From the NCBI RefSeq assembly GCF_964355755.1, contig NC_092674.1:28694001-28758000 (forward strand): a stretch of 64,000 bases of DNA. The letters run 5' to 3'. The first letter of the stretch is position 1. Every line of letters begins with the position of its first letter. This document shows positions 47,744 through 60,165 of the stretch, piece after piece. The DNA is from Antedon mediterranea (taxonomy: Eukaryota > Echinodermata > Crinoidea > Comatulida > Antedonidae). Made by a program: the position numbers and the translations under genes. Below the pieces are notes generated by a model that did not search any database, was not told the origin of the DNA, and worked only from the letters and a program-made list of their open reading frames with translations.

Positions 47744-50700
47744 TTATTCGTCGAATTGTTTACAAGGGCTGTTACACAGCTTTGGATCATCAGGGAAACT
47801 TTCCGTGATCGGAGAAATACCAAAGAGAAAAATGTGTCGTTGGAATTGCTTTGTCTCTCTGAACAGGTTGTCGGTGTTGTGCAATCGATCCAAAAAACCT
47901 AACACACCATAGTTGTTGGTGAACCTGGGGAAACATAATGCAGACAATTTATGTAAAGCATGACGTCATTTGCAATGTTAGTTAATTGAAAGTCTGAAAA
48001 GACAGGTAGAGACGGATATACAAACATTAAAAGCTCTGTCTAAACTATCAAACTAGTTTGACAATAAAAGTGTGATGTGCCTAAATATGGTAGTGGTATG
48101 ACATCATCATGTCCATATTTGGGCACATCAGATTTTTTTTTTGTCAAACTATGATAGTGTAGACAGAACTTACGAAACATTTGGAATATCTGTGTCTTTA
48201 TTGGCTGTGGTTGCTATTCATCAAGTTCATATATTCAGCAACAAACACTTACTTCAAATGGTGGAAGTCATGGGCTTCTGGTGAGGGCATCAACGGAAGA
48301 TGGTAACCAGAATGGACAATGACAGTTGTAAAAATAGCCAGGAGGAACCACAGCCAAGTGGTCATCATGTGACTGCCCATGATCATTGGTCCGAGTGCCA
48401 CTGGAAGGAAATTTGAGAGGACATGCTCAATGGGGTGTGCGTACAATGAGATGATGCCGACAGGAGCTGTCCATTGGTGATGCTTCTTGTGGATCCATTT
48501 GTATACAGAAGGATGATGTAAGAATCTACAAAAAAATAAATTAAAAAATTTAACATATCCCACAATGATTTCTTATGCTATTTAATATAAATTCTCTCTG
48601 TATACCTCATTGTTTCATTGTTAGTGATCTTTAAGGCTCTGTCTACACTATCAAATTGTATTTGACAAAATAAATGTGATGGGCCCATATATGGACTTGA
48701 TGATGTCACTCCCATATTTGGGATTATCACTACCATATTTGGGCACATAAAACTTTTATTGTCCAACTAGTTTAATAGTGTAGACAGAGCTTAACACAAT
48801 ACTAAAGTATTATCTATAGAGTAACTAATTTATTAACACTATATGGACTTCATACTGTGTAACTTTACTGAAATATGTATTGTTTATCACATGTGCATGG
48901 GCCCAGAGAAGAGAACAAAAAATCCCACAATGCACTAAAAAAGTCAATGTATTCAATAAAGGCGTACTGACTGTAAAACAAGAGAATGCTTTACCTGTGG
49001 GAATAATAAAAGGCAAATTCAACAGCGATGACGGACACCACAAGATCGAGAAGTACACGCTGAAAGGTTGGAAGTTGGGATGAGAAGATGTTTGCCCTTT
49101 TAACCATCAACGGGTACAAGACTGCTGTGATAGGTATACTGAACACCTGGTTAAATAACACCACAAGACACGCCTCTTTTAGTCGAGCTTTGTCCACCTG
49201 TATGATGCAAAAAAAAAGAAATGATTATTGTTAAAAAAACAATAATAAAGGTACCAATGTTAATAGGCGAACAAATTAATCTAAAACACTCACTGGAACA
49301 TTCTTGTCTGCTTGAACTTTGAACTTGTAAAGAACGCTATCTTTTCCTCTAAGATCTGTGTACATCAAAAATGCATTGAGAGGCCAAAAAAGCAGTACAG
49401 CAGTGATAACTTGAGAACCTAGAAAACAAAGAAATTATTGCATCATTTAATTAAACATAAATAATTGTCAAAAGGTAAAGAGTACATATTTTGTCTTCTA
49501 AAGCTAAAGCTCTGTCTACACTATCAAACTAGTTTCATATGGTAGTGATATGACATCATCATGTCCATATATGTGTACATCACATTTTTTTTTTTTTGTC
49601 ACATAAAGTCTGATAGTGTAGAGAGAGCTTAACACATAATATTATTAGCCTTGATAAAAATAGATATCAAAAAGTAGTTCTAGTTGTCAGAGAGTGCAAC
49701 ACACAACCTAACACCCTTAATCAACATGCATGACTTTCTAAAATATCTTACCAAATACGAAAGTGACAAAGTTGTTCCTGCCACACAACCATTGACATGT
49801 GTACCAGACCGTTTCCCAGAAGTTCTTAGAAGACCCCCAAAACTGCTGCAAGTGCCATGTGAAAGAGTTATGCATACACGCCAAGATGATCAAAGATGAA
49901 CCAATCATAATCGCTGCACTTCGAACAGAGTCCAATGAACGGGCAATTCTGCCAGCCTGTCAGGATATCAAATATTAACATAACACAGTAGTATAAAAAA
50001 TGCTTATGCATTAAAGATGTATTGTCCCCCAAAATCATGAAAAATAAAGATTTATAAAATCAGACTTTGAATAGGCCATTTTTTAGTTTTTATGAAGTTA
50101 TTCACTTCCATAGGAAAAAAGCCAACAAAAACAATGATTCCACTTATAAAAAGACAAAACAACCAGCAGTTAAATTTAACCAAAAGGTCATTGACAGCCA
50201 ATTTGACTGTTTTGCTTTAAATTACAGTTTTTTTTAGATAAATATTTTTTTGGTGATCCAATTTTTGGTCAAAGTGAACAACATTAAAATGGAATAATCA
50301 ACAATATAAAATATTTTTTTCAGGGGGACAAAATATCTTTAAGTAATTTTAACCTATATTTTATATTCTTTAATATTAATATCAAGGATGAACTTTTTTC
50401 TCTTTCTTTCCCTCAGGTGATTGGCTAAAATTTGGTCTCCCAATAGCTATTTTATAAAGAAAAGTTTTCATTCAAGACCAACCTATCTTTTCTATGGGGA
50501 TTGTGGAGATGGGCTTACTATCACTCTTATCTCTCAATACACGTTTTAGTATACTTACTCCATGCAGGGAGTTGCTGCTCCATGAATGGTTATTCCAACT
50601 ATTTTACTCCTAAACTAATTCTTACCATAAACATTTTACTAAACGATAATGCTAGTCCTATATGAGGAAATTAAAAATCAATTAACAGCTGTCAAATTCG

Positions 50701-51278
50701 GATGCACTACTGATGTCCAAATAAAAATTGGGTACGTTCTTAAACAAAGCAACAACACATATATACCCATCATGTCATGATATTTATGAATTACTGTCAC
50801 TAATTACTAACTAACAATACTATTGACTATAAACAACCTTACCATGATAAGTTTACTAACGATTATCACTATGAGAAATAAAAGAAAACGAGTTTAAACC
50901 AATATGAACTGACAAATTCGGGGGATTTTTTAATATGGACGTCAAAATAAAAACAACAACAATAAAGTGCCCCCTCTATTGTCATCAGGCAGATAAGTTT
51001 TGTTGCATTTTTTTTTCTGATCCTGTACTGAACCTAACATACAAAACGCTTGTATTGTAGTGTAGTATTAGAAGATTTACGTATTATTATACGTCTTAAT
51101 AAGGCAACGTATTTTACGTATTTATTTTTCAAGCATTTGAGTTTTTTAACCGATCGCAACCTAACATAATCTTGTGTCTAAAAAATAAATTAGGCGGCAC
51201 TGACTTAACTGGCTAGTTAAGCAAAGGAAATGAAATACAAATTAATTAAAATACCTTTTCAATTAACCGTGGTATCAT
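47744..51278 (-). CDS. FAXDC2: FAXDC2-like fatty-acid/sterol hydroxylase, paralogue A
   Basis: Membrane di-iron hydroxylase superfamily (C4-sterol/fatty-acid hydroxylases of the ER); in mammals FAXDC2 takes part in sterol C4 demethylation and megakaryocyte differentiation. Exons (minus): 51278-51255, 49956-49752, 49418-49294, 49197-48995, 48525-48253, 47924-47744; in phase, 336 aa (human 333). Histidine clusters: SHRFLHHP, HKKHHQW, HSGYHLP and HDFHH, the metal ligands of the family, followed by NYGVLGFLDRLHNTD. Hydrophobic segments in exons 2-5 (for example SAAIMIGSSLIILACM, TTWLWFLLAIFTTVIV) are membrane helices. The first coding exon is only eight codons (MIPRLIEK), inferred from phase and a GTATTT donor, and is the least certain part. 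Tandem to a second copy at 55328-58536 in the same orientation. Confidence 0.92.
48028..48172. mobile_element. Family A MITE in the last intron of FAXDC2-A
   Basis: TTAAAAGCTCTGTCTAAACT and ATGATAGTGTAGACAGAACT ends. Interior in reverse orientation relative to 40210. Confidence 0.85.
48631..48794. mobile_element. Family A MITE in FAXDC2-A intron 4
   Basis: TTAAGGCTCTGTCTACACTA and TTAATAGTGTAGACAGAGCT ends, full-length interior. Confidence 0.9.
49505..49632. mobile_element. Family A MITE in FAXDC2-A intron 2
   Basis: CTAAAGCTCTGTCTACACTA and TGATAGTGTAGAGAGAGCTT ends, with a shortened centre and a poly-T run. Confidence 0.85.
50011..50342. mobile_element. TTAAAGATGTATTGTC MITE, copy 3, FAXDC2-A intron 1
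   Basis: TTAAAGATGTATTGTCCCCC and GGGGGACAAAATATCTTTAA ends. The interior closely follows 4609-4958 (AATCAGACTTTGAATAGGCC). Confidence 0.85.
50343..51254. other. FAXDC2-A intron 1, remainder
   Basis: AT-rich intronic sequence with no further exon or element recognised. Confidence 0.4.
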
Positions 51279-51731
51279 TTCTACTACTGTCTTGTGTCCA
51301 GTGCCCGGATGTTGTCATGTGAATGTTCCTGTAGATGATGATGTCGATCACATGAAACTAAACAATGTGACGATGCGCTATATCGCATAATTAATTGTAT
51401 TGGAATCTAGATATACAGCAGACAGTGCTATGTTTATACGGCCTTGCAGTAAGTATCTTGGTTGCGCATACATTTCCATTTTGCTGGTAGTGCTATAATT
51501 TGCAATCAGATTAAATATAAAGTGAATATTAATGACAACGAATTCACCGGACACAGTAAACCTAAAAACCACGTGGTATACTATACATACGTCACACGCT
51601 TGTACGAATTCTTGAACTTGATTGGTTGAAAGTTATATGACGCGTGCGTGGTTAATTATAGGAGGCGTATTTGTAGTACGTCGTAGCAAAACGAGACCCG
51701 CATCCTAGTATAGCCTCCATTATATTCGTAT

Positions 51732-51815
51732 TTTCATTTTTATTTCATTTCATTTATTTCAAATATCGTCATCGCAGCCAAAGCTGAATTACAAGGATAT
51801 TTACATATTCTAAAT
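51732..51815 (-). mobile_element. Probable retroposon 3' end
   Basis: On the minus strand, TTCAGCTTTGGCTGCGATGA is followed by A-rich (AAATAAATGAAATGAAAT) sequence, the usual form of non-LTR/SINE tails. It is too short to classify. Confidence 0.35.
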
Positions 51816-53960
51816 ATAAAAATTTGTATAAAAGTATAAAATAAAAGTATTTGTAGGCCTACTGTTTGTAGAACACTATAATATTAAACAGCTATTCGCT
51901 ATATCTTATAATAAGTTATATACTATTAAATTATTTATATATTATATAGTAGGGTACCGGTACATTTTTTCTTTATCGTTTCAAATCATCAAATCGTTTT
52001 AAATTGTTATTATATCACCGGGCGGTTTAGTATCCATGTTCTGTGCCTGTTGTGTTTATATTAGAAGGGAATATGTATTTTAATGTTTGTAATTTCAGGA
52101 ATTGCGGGGTTATGAAATAAGAAATACTCCGGTGTCATTAGTAAAAACAACGTTACTGTGAATTAAAATACAATAAAACAATTTATAAAAAATGCCATAA
52201 AAATCACGATTATTGTTCCGATCGGGCTGAAACTTGAGTAAAGTAATCCTGTTATGAGATACATTTTGAAACCCGCTTTGTACTCGCTATAGTCATTAGA
52301 ATTTGGAATTTGGTACACACTTGTATAACGTACTTGTAATTGAATTCTAAGCCAATCAAAATGCTTATACACAGAATGCCAACATTTAAATATCAAATGC
52401 ACCTGCGCATTCACAGGGATTCTCCAATTCACATTATTTTATTCCGAAGAGGGGAAACTTGGTGGAAAAAATAGCGACAAAAGTAGGCCTATAAGGTGAG
52501 TGATATATGAACACTGGCTTAACTAAAATAAAGAGTAGGCCTGCCTATAGTTAAAATGTTATCAGTGTGAATTAAGATATGTTCATATCTTTTGTCTTGC
52601 AATATTACGTAATTGTGAGTCTAAAACTGTATAGGCCTATCATACTCCAGAGGTATCATATCCTGGTACTGTTTTTTTATATTCGGCAATTAGTGTTGTG
52701 GTATACCGTAGTGTTTTTGTGTCTGTACGTTAGATGTTGCCCTATTACGTCATCATTGTTTATACTACAGATTAGATTTTTCTTCGTTTTTTGTTTTTCC
52801 AGATATTTGGTTTTTTCTCAACTCAACAATAAATTTCTTATTTTTTTCAACGACATTCTTCGTTCGCGCTTTACTTTTTAAATGTTTTGGCTATAGGCCT
52901 AAAAACATTTTATTTGGATTTCGCTACAACAAACAGTAACAACAATCTTCGATTTTGAGACGCGTTTTTAGACCATGAATTTTGGAAACAATTTTCTTCA
53001 ACTTCCAACGTAGCAACAGTACAACATTGTAACAACGAAGATCATCATATTGAACGCGGGTGCATTATTTTGGCCCTGCACAACCGGTCTGAGTGACCGT
53101 TTTACGTCATGGAATATAACATCGACGTTTTTCGATCAATCAAATCTTCGTGTCTCATTTTGTTTTCTACGCACTTTGTTGTTCTTTTTTTTGGTACGAC
53201 GGTAAAGTTATTTAATTTGTCATCTGGTAAGTTTTTGAGTAGAAATGATTGTGTCGGTGATGACACCGGGTAGAAGTATGCTACTAGTAGTTCTACTTCT
53301 GTCAGTTGGCCGATGTTTTTAGTTTGGATGGGGGTTTTCCTCCCAGAACTTCGGTTTTCCCTACTATACTTAAATTTATGCGTTAAAAAAGAGGAGGATA
53401 AACGTGGCCTTCACGCGGCCTTTCTTGTAAGTACCAGCTTCAACTGGGAAACCAACACCTTTACATTTCTTGAAAGGGCTATTTTGTCAGGGCAGTGCCA
53501 CAGAAGGTGTACAACTAAACAACGTTTTAATGGTTAAATGGTTTTAAATTTGTATAGCGCAAAATAAATCTCAATGCTTTTATATATCTGTTTTCAAATC
53601 GATACGATTTATTCTACTTACAATCACAGATAACATTCTAAGTGACATTATATACATATTAGTAATATCGTCTATGTTATGCGTAGCTTCAACTATCAAC
53701 TGCTTATCTATCCGTCCATAATTCACTAGGCTATAATTATGTATCGTCTTGTTTGGCGTCTGTTTATACATGAACAACATAAAAGGGTAAATAACGTATT
53801 TATATTTGCATAAAATATGAGAATGTTAATATTTTGCATTGACGGCATAATAATATTATTACACAGCAATTATTATTATAATATAATCATTTAAAATAAT
53901 ATCTACAAAATAGTTTCTAATGCGAATGTTTATATATAATGAAGTTTGTGAAGAATAGGC
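51816..53960. other. Intergenic, no gene seen
   Basis: AT-rich spacer between the FAXDC2 paralogues with frequent TAGGCCTA words (52485-52900). Short open frames here have no supporting features. Confidence 0.4.
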
Positions 53961-54080
53961 AAAAGCTTGGTTTCCACAAGACGCAAAGCAATGACGTAGG
54001 CGCACCGCAAGTGAGTGGACCAATCACAAGTGATGGATCATCCGAACTGTCGCTTGCGATTGGTCAACTCATTGCAAGCT
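53961..54080. mobile_element. GACGCAACGC-type MITE, right end lost
   Basis: Left end AAAAGCTTGGTTTCCACAAG and internal GGACCAATCACAAGTGATGG / CTGTCGCTTGCGATTGGTC are clear. The right terminal GGGAACC is missing. Confidence 0.7.
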
Positions 54081-54666
54081 ATATTTCTTAAACATTAAGT
54101 CAAAATGGAGACACTAATAGCATTGAGATCCATAATAAATAATCTTCCCAAATAAGGGCAGGGTGAACAGAGGAGATTATATTTTGTCAACATTTATGTT
54201 AAAAACCGAGAAAATATATAATTGGCGCCTTATTTATGTGGTTATTTTAGTATTTTATTTATTATATTTAATTGTAATTTAAATAAATATATAAATAAAT
54301 ATTTTATAGCTTAAATACTTATATATGTACTTAACTATCTTATTGAATGCCCTTCAATAGATGAAATAAATGAAAAATAAATTATACAATTATGATCTAA
54401 ATCATGGCAGTGTGTCAATTTTGGACTAAATTCAACCCTTGTCGATGGTTTGAATCCCTACAACACTCTTTTAAAGCAAAGCATTTTGTAATTTCATTGC
54501 TCATACTGTATACAATATGCCAGTATGATGTGAGTTAGTAATGAATTAAACACATTTAGTTATTAGAATAAGAATTACAAGGGTACCAGTAAATTATCAC
54601 GACTACAAATTGACACCAATACATAAACATTAGAATATTAAACAACCGCAAACAATTTCACTAAAC
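54081..54666. other. No gene seen
   Basis: AT-rich spacer. Confidence 0.4.
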
Positions 54667-54827
54667 TTAAAGCTCTGTCACACAAACTTTGTGACAAAAA
54701 ATGTGATGTGCCCATATATGGACATGATTATATCATAGGAGTGCCATATTTAGGTACATCACTACCATATTTGGGCACATAACATTTTTTTGGTCAAACT
54801 AGTTTGATAGTGTAGACAGAGCTTTAA
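54667..54827. mobile_element. Family A MITE
   Basis: TTAAAGCTCTGTCACACAAA and TTGATAGTGTAGACAGAGCT ends. The left arm lacks the CTATCAAAC part. Confidence 0.85.
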
Positions 54828-54923
54828 GCTCTTTGTATAATTAACTGTATTTTGAACTCTCCACATTAAAAATATAAATATATTGACTATGATATTTAGT
54901 AAGAATAGAGCTATTCTGACTGA

Positions 54924-55166
54924 TACAGTAGAACCTCTATTAAGGGACACCTTCTGAACCAAAGAAACGTTCCCCTTTAATACTAATAGAGGAGTCTCCT
55001 AAATATGGGTTGACCCTAGTGTTATATTGTTGATTTCACGGGAAAATGTTCCCTAAATAGGAGGTCCACTAAATATGGGTTGACCATAGTGTTGTGTTTC
55101 CTCTAGTTGATTTCACAGGAAAATGTCCCCTTAATAAGGGTGCCAAAAGAGGAGCTCTACTGTATA
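54924..55166. mobile_element. MITE with TACAGTAGAACCTCTATTAA ends
   Basis: The left end TACAGTAGAACCTCTATTAA is mirrored by GAGCTCTACTGTATA at the right. An internal block (CTAAATATGGGTTGACC...TGTTGATTTCAC) is present twice in direct orientation. CAGTAGAACCTC-type ends are typical of pogo/Tigger-derived MITEs. Confidence 0.65.
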
Positions 55167-55327
55167 GGAGCATTAGTAAGAATTTCAAAGATTTAGATGG
55201 TGGACTTAAACCTTAATCAGTTTCTATAAACCTTAATTAACACACAAATTATTACCCAACACGCACTTAATCTATGTTTGGTTTATTTAACATAATTTAA
55301 CATTTTGAGTATCTTTCTTATAGCACA

Positions 55328-58300
55328 TTATTTTGATTTTTTAGGGCTGTCAGGGAAGGTAGCAGCAACGGGTGTTAGATTGGTCAGAAGGATGTGGCGA
55401 TCGTATTGCTTACTCTTGCGGAACAAAACGTCAGTGCCGTGTAGACGATCCAAGATTCCTAGCGTGCCAAAGCAATTGGTGAATCTGTAAATAACATAAT
55501 ATTCAAATAAATGTACGCATTCAACACGAGAAACTTGACAATTACAGGAATCGATAAACTGTAAATAAATAATTTTATCATGCTTATTGATGATTGGGGA
55601 ATGGAGTAGAAAGAACACTAGGGATTGAACCCTGACACTAGGCCAGGATTGAACCCTGACACTAGGCCAGGATTGAACTCTGACACTAGGCCGGGATTGA
55701 ACTCTGACACTAGGCCGGGATTGAACCCTGGACATTGGAATTGGAAGGCAAGCACCAAGATACATTAATGTATACATAATATGTAGAATGGAAATGCATG
55801 TCTTTTTGTGGCAAACACTTTAAACCAATCAATTAAAATAAATATTAGTAGGATGCCTTCAGGTTTTTAACCAAGTATTTCACTCATAATCATCTTTATT
55901 ATTAAAGTAGTGTATTAGTGCAATTATTATTTTTCATTATAAAAAACTTTACTTATCGCTACCAGAACATACTTTAAATGATGGAAGTCGTGAGCTTCTG
56001 GCGATGGGAAAAACGGCAAATGGTATCCACAGTGAGCATTGACCGCTGACGAGATGACCATAATAAACCACATCCATATAGTAGCAATGTGGGATCCCAT
56101 GATGATAGGTCCAAGAGATGATGGAAGAAGGCTTGATACAATATGCTCAACGGGATGAGCATAGATAGCGGTCAGTCCAATTGGTGATGTCCATTCATGG
56201 TGGAGTTTGTGTACATGCTTGTAGATTAAGGGATGGTGCAAAAGTCTGTAATACAATTTTAGATTTTTATAATGTTGATAATATAATACTGTCTCATATT
56301 CATTACTAAAGCTCTGTCAAACTTTGTGACAAAAAAAATGTGATGTCCATATATGGACATTATGATGTCATATCACTACCATATTTGGGCACATCGCACT
56401 TTTCTTGTCAAATTAGTTTGATAGTGTAGAAAAATTTGTAGGGATCTTGTCAAAATTATTCTCGTGCAGTTACTGCACTGCAAAATTTTTTACTGCAATA
56501 AAATATTAATTTAGTAGTTTTGAGGCATATGATAAAACTCCTAAAAATTGCTTAAACAGGTTAACCAAAAATGTAGTTACTGAACTGCATTGGAATAATT
56601 TTGATCCCTTCAATTTATATATGTATGATAAAATGGCCTGGTTGTATAAATATTTATAATACAGTAGGCAACACTGTATTGTCCATTATCCAGTTGCAAA
56701 TAAATGTTTGTGAGCTGTAAAATTATTTATGACTTTTGGCTTTACCTGTGCGAGTAATAAAACCCTATCTCTTCAACAATGAGAAACACAGCCAATTCCA
56801 CAAGCACCCATGAGAATGTTGGTAGCTCTCTGACAACACTATTGCACCTCCACTCCATCAACGGCATGCAAGCGAGTGTGAAAAGAGTACTGACTACAAG
56901 TTGGTTAAACAGCACTACTTTCAATGCTTTTATTAGTTGTGGCTTTTTTACCTAAAAAGTATAAAATACAATTAAGATATTATAGTTGATTAAGAAAGTA
57001 TAAAAAATAATCATACTCCTGAACATCATAACAAATTTTTTTTGTACGTGTATCAAAATCGAGCGACTCTGCCATTTGCTAAATATTGCTACAACAAGCG
57101 ACAATCATTGCAGCAATATTTTAACCCAGAGAACCCATAACACCTATTTTAAAATATCTGCATTTGCTCACAATTTTAACAGGGTTTTTAAAAAACAAAA
57201 TATTTTTTTTTGTATACCGGGATATTGTGAGACTCCTGCAATTACTGAGAGAATTCGGAGGTCTGAAACTGTTACTTACTGGAACATTTTTGTCGGCTTG
57301 GATTTTGTAAGATCTCAGGAAGGATGGCCTGCCTGTTATATCCACAAACAGAAAGAAGGCGTTCAGGTACCAAAAGATTACACAAGCTACCACATTAGTT
57401 CCTAAAAAATAATTTAGTGAAAATCAAGAAAAACTTGGTGGATTTAAATTTAGATCTAGATTTAAACAATCATTTTATGGGAAAGCAATACAAATTACAT
57501 TATATGCAATGACAAAATATAAAAACAGTGATTTGGCAAGAAGCCAACAATTGATAAAATTACATCATCATATTTATATAGAAAAACGGATTACACTATT
57601 ATATTGCCCAGCAGATGAATTCCTGTATAGTTTGGCTGCTTGCCAATGTTGTAACTAGCAATTATATAATTGTGACCTTGATGTTGAAAGGTCAATTTGT
57701 AAGAGTTGACTGTAGTTATTTGAGAATCCTATAAACAGAATGATAATATTATGTATTGTACACACTTCAGAGAAACAATTTTGTTTGTGTGAAATGAAAT
57801 ACTCTGTCTACATTATCAAACTTTATGTGACAAAAATGTGATGTGCCCATATATGGGCATGATGATATCACTACCATATTTGAGCATATCACACTTGAAT
57901 ATGGCATTGTTTTTAAGATTAAGGTTTGATGTTCAATTTTTAATTTTTTAAAGACACAAGTTTGTTTCATACCCCAAAAACCTATAATCCATTTATCTCC
58001 TTCAAAGTAATCATACACTTGGGCCCAGAGAGCTTGCCAGAAGTCACCAGATGCTCCCCAGCACCTCTGTAGATGCCATGTCAGTGTGTTTCTGATGGCA
58101 ACAAAGATTATGATAACTCCACCTAAGATAAAAAATGACTTGTGGATGGACTGCTTCACACGACTTTTCTGAAAATGAAAAAAAAACAATTAATAATATG
58201 CAAGTTTTGCTCTGTTATGGTGTCAATTGAATGAAAACATTTATGGTAAAATTGCTAAATATTTTGTGTAATAATACTGTAATAATAAATAAAAACAGTT

Positions 58301-58536
58301 TTAAGTACAAACTATTGAACATAATATTTTTATTTATTCATTTCCTCATTGAAATTAGTGGCAGGAGTATTCATAATTTATATTATTTAATATTTTAGGT
58401 TTCTCATCTGGGTGTCATTCCTTACCTTTGGTTCCTTGGGTTCAAACTCAATATTTTCATCATCCTCTTCTACTGGATGACAACAAGGCTCATTTTCAAC
58501 AAAATGGCACGAATCCTCACTTAGAAGAGATGCCAT
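55328..58536 (-). CDS. FAXDC2: FAXDC2-like fatty-acid/sterol hydroxylase, paralogue B
   Basis: Exons (minus): 58536-58426, 58168-57973, 57401-57280, 56951-56746, 56245-55973, 55484-55328; in phase, 354 aa. Histidine ligands are conserved: SHR-LLHHP, HKLHHEW, HCGYHLPFFPSPEAHDFHH. Residues such as ADKNVP before the third coding junction are the same as in paralogue A. Exon lengths nearly match paralogue A from exon 2 on (196/205, 122/125, 206/203, 273/273, 157/181), with identical phases, so the two arose by tandem duplication. The first coding exon is different: 37 codons rich in Glu/Asp/Cys (MASLLSEDSCHFVENEPC), a longer cytosolic N-terminus. A 5' non-coding exon probably ends at 58953 (GTGAAG|GTAAGAAT), with an acceptor at about 58547. 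Confidence 0.93.
55618..55737. repeat. 24-bp minisatellite, about five units, in the last intron of FAXDC2-B
   Basis: Unit ATTGAACCCTGACACTAGGC plus CAGG or CGGG. On the minus strand each unit reads GGTTCAATCC, close to an RNA polymerase III B-box. Not coding; an open frame through it (RVQSRPSV repeats) is spurious. Confidence 0.95.
56307..56431. mobile_element. Family A MITE in FAXDC2-B intron 4
   Basis: CTAAAGCTCTGTCAAACTTT and TTTGATAGTGTAGA ends. The left arm lacks TACACTATC. Confidence 0.8.
57800..57895. mobile_element. Family A MITE, right end lost, FAXDC2-B intron 2
   Basis: ACTCTGTCTACATTATCAAA at the left, CATATATGGGCATGATGATA inside. The right terminal repeat is absent. Confidence 0.75.
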
Positions 58537-58546
58537 ATCAAAACAG

Positions 58547-59050
58547 CTGAACAAGAAAACATTGTTGTTTGTACTTTGTAGTTAGGATATAAATTTAATT
58601 TAACTTCCTTATATTTAATTAAATAGGCCTACAATGTATTTAATATAATATAAATAGTAGGCCTATACCTTTATAATATAATATGCCTACAGTAATAATA
58701 TTCACAATTGTATTATTTGGGTGTTTTAAGCACTGATGATACAGGCAATAATTAACATGTTAACATAATCTGTCTTCCATGCCTCCTCCTTCCTTGCTTG
58801 ATTCTCCCTCGGTCGATCGGGCTTGGCATAATTTTAGGCTTGGCTACCTAGAGCCTGGGCCCTATAAGACTACACACAGGCAGGAATTTCAGATAAATAT
58901 ATAGATCCTATACATTAAAACGTTTTCCTATATCACAGTTTATTATTCTTACCTTCACAATCGTCCTAGGCCCAGTATTTTTTTTAAATGTAGACCCCCC
59001 AGTTACGACGAAAACGAAATCGCAATTGTATCTCGTGAGTCACTGACGCA
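58547..59050 (-). promoter_or_regulatory. FAXDC2-B 5' intron, non-coding exon and promoter region
   Basis: A non-coding exon on the minus strand is inferred to end at 58953 by a consensus donor. Promoter sequence presumably lies just above 59000; no TATA box is obvious. Confidence 0.4.
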
Positions 59051-59754
59051 TGAAAAATAAACAATGAATTGCTAGCTGTTATATAAAATTGGATAGCGCC
59101 ACCTACAATTATAAGTAGCTTTAAAACGTAATCAAGAGTTGATTACAGAAAAGCTATTATAAATTGCCTATTGGTTTCTGTTCACGTCATTGTCACCATG
59201 GCATCATCTGCGTCTTGTGGAATTTGCACGTGAATTCATTAAAATAAAATAATCGTGTACATTATGTTAAAATAAATTATGGTTTAGTTGATGGTTTGAT
59301 CAAATTTGTAGAGTAAATTAGATGATATTAGGATCAAAGTTTTTTTCTTTTTCCCTTTACTCCATCTTAAAAAATAAAACTACATAAATAATTTTTATAA
59401 TTTAATAAATCTAAATAAAAAGTAGGCCTAATCTCGAAAAACCAAGCCTGGGCTTCTTTTGATGATTATTATATGATTAGCTTACATTTGGCAAAACAGT
59501 GATCCGATTGTATTCACGATAGTATATGGGCTGCTTCATTTCGAGATATAGTGTGAATGCCAATTAAGAATTCGCTTGAATATTGTCGTGTTATATCAAT
59601 AATCATGACCTCCTAACTCAAACCAAGCCTAGGCCTAATTTATTCTACAATGTATTGTTTTTCATGGTACCTTGATTGCATGTTGTTGTTCTACCTATTT
59701 CAGTGTGACTGTCTCAAATCATGGTATTTCAATGTAGCGGCAGCATTGTCTATA

Positions 59755-59999
59755 AAAGTGTCTTGGTGGTTATGATGCTTGGCTACCACTCCAAGGATCC
59801 TGGGTTCAAGTCCTGTCACATGTTAGGATTTTGTCTATAGACAAAATTACAACTCCATTCCCAAAGACTTGTAATAAGACTTTCATGTAGAGCATCTTGT
59901 GTATATGTTTGTCTTGTGAACCTCTTTGAGGGTCCCTAATGATCAGCAATCAGCTGGATGGATCACCCTCATTCAATATAGTAAAAAAAAAAAAAAAAA
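59755..59999 (+). mobile_element. tRNA-derived SINE with poly(A) tail
   Basis: A tRNA-like head, GGTGGTTATGATGCTTGG (A-box) and CTGGGTTCAAGTCCTG (B-box), is followed by a ~190-bp body and a 17-A tail at 59982-59998. The head lacks a foldable acceptor stem, so it is a SINE. Confidence 0.8.
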
Positions 60000-60107
60000 G
60001 CCCATGCGGGCTACGATTCGATGTTTGGTAAATGTGTAACCAGTTTTTTTGCCTTTTAGATTATTATATTTATAATTTAGACCCGGTCCCCATATCTTTT
60101 ATCTCGA

Positions 60108-60165
60108 GGAGAGAGAGAGAGAGAGAGAGAGGGGAGGGGGGGGGGGAGAGAGAGAGAGAGAGCAA
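60108..60165. repeat. (GA)n microsatellite interrupted by a G run
   Basis: GA repeats, then about ten G, then GA repeats. Confidence 0.97.

Noticed and set aside
52163-52881. Open frames of 89 and 100 codons between the FAXDC2 paralogues
   Set aside because: Hydrophobic AT-driven composition, no start context, no splice signals and no recognisable domain.
55485-55777. Open frame with RVQSRPSV repeats joined to the last FAXDC2-B exon
   Set aside because: It is intronic read-through across the 24-bp minisatellite; the true exon starts at acceptor 55485/55484.
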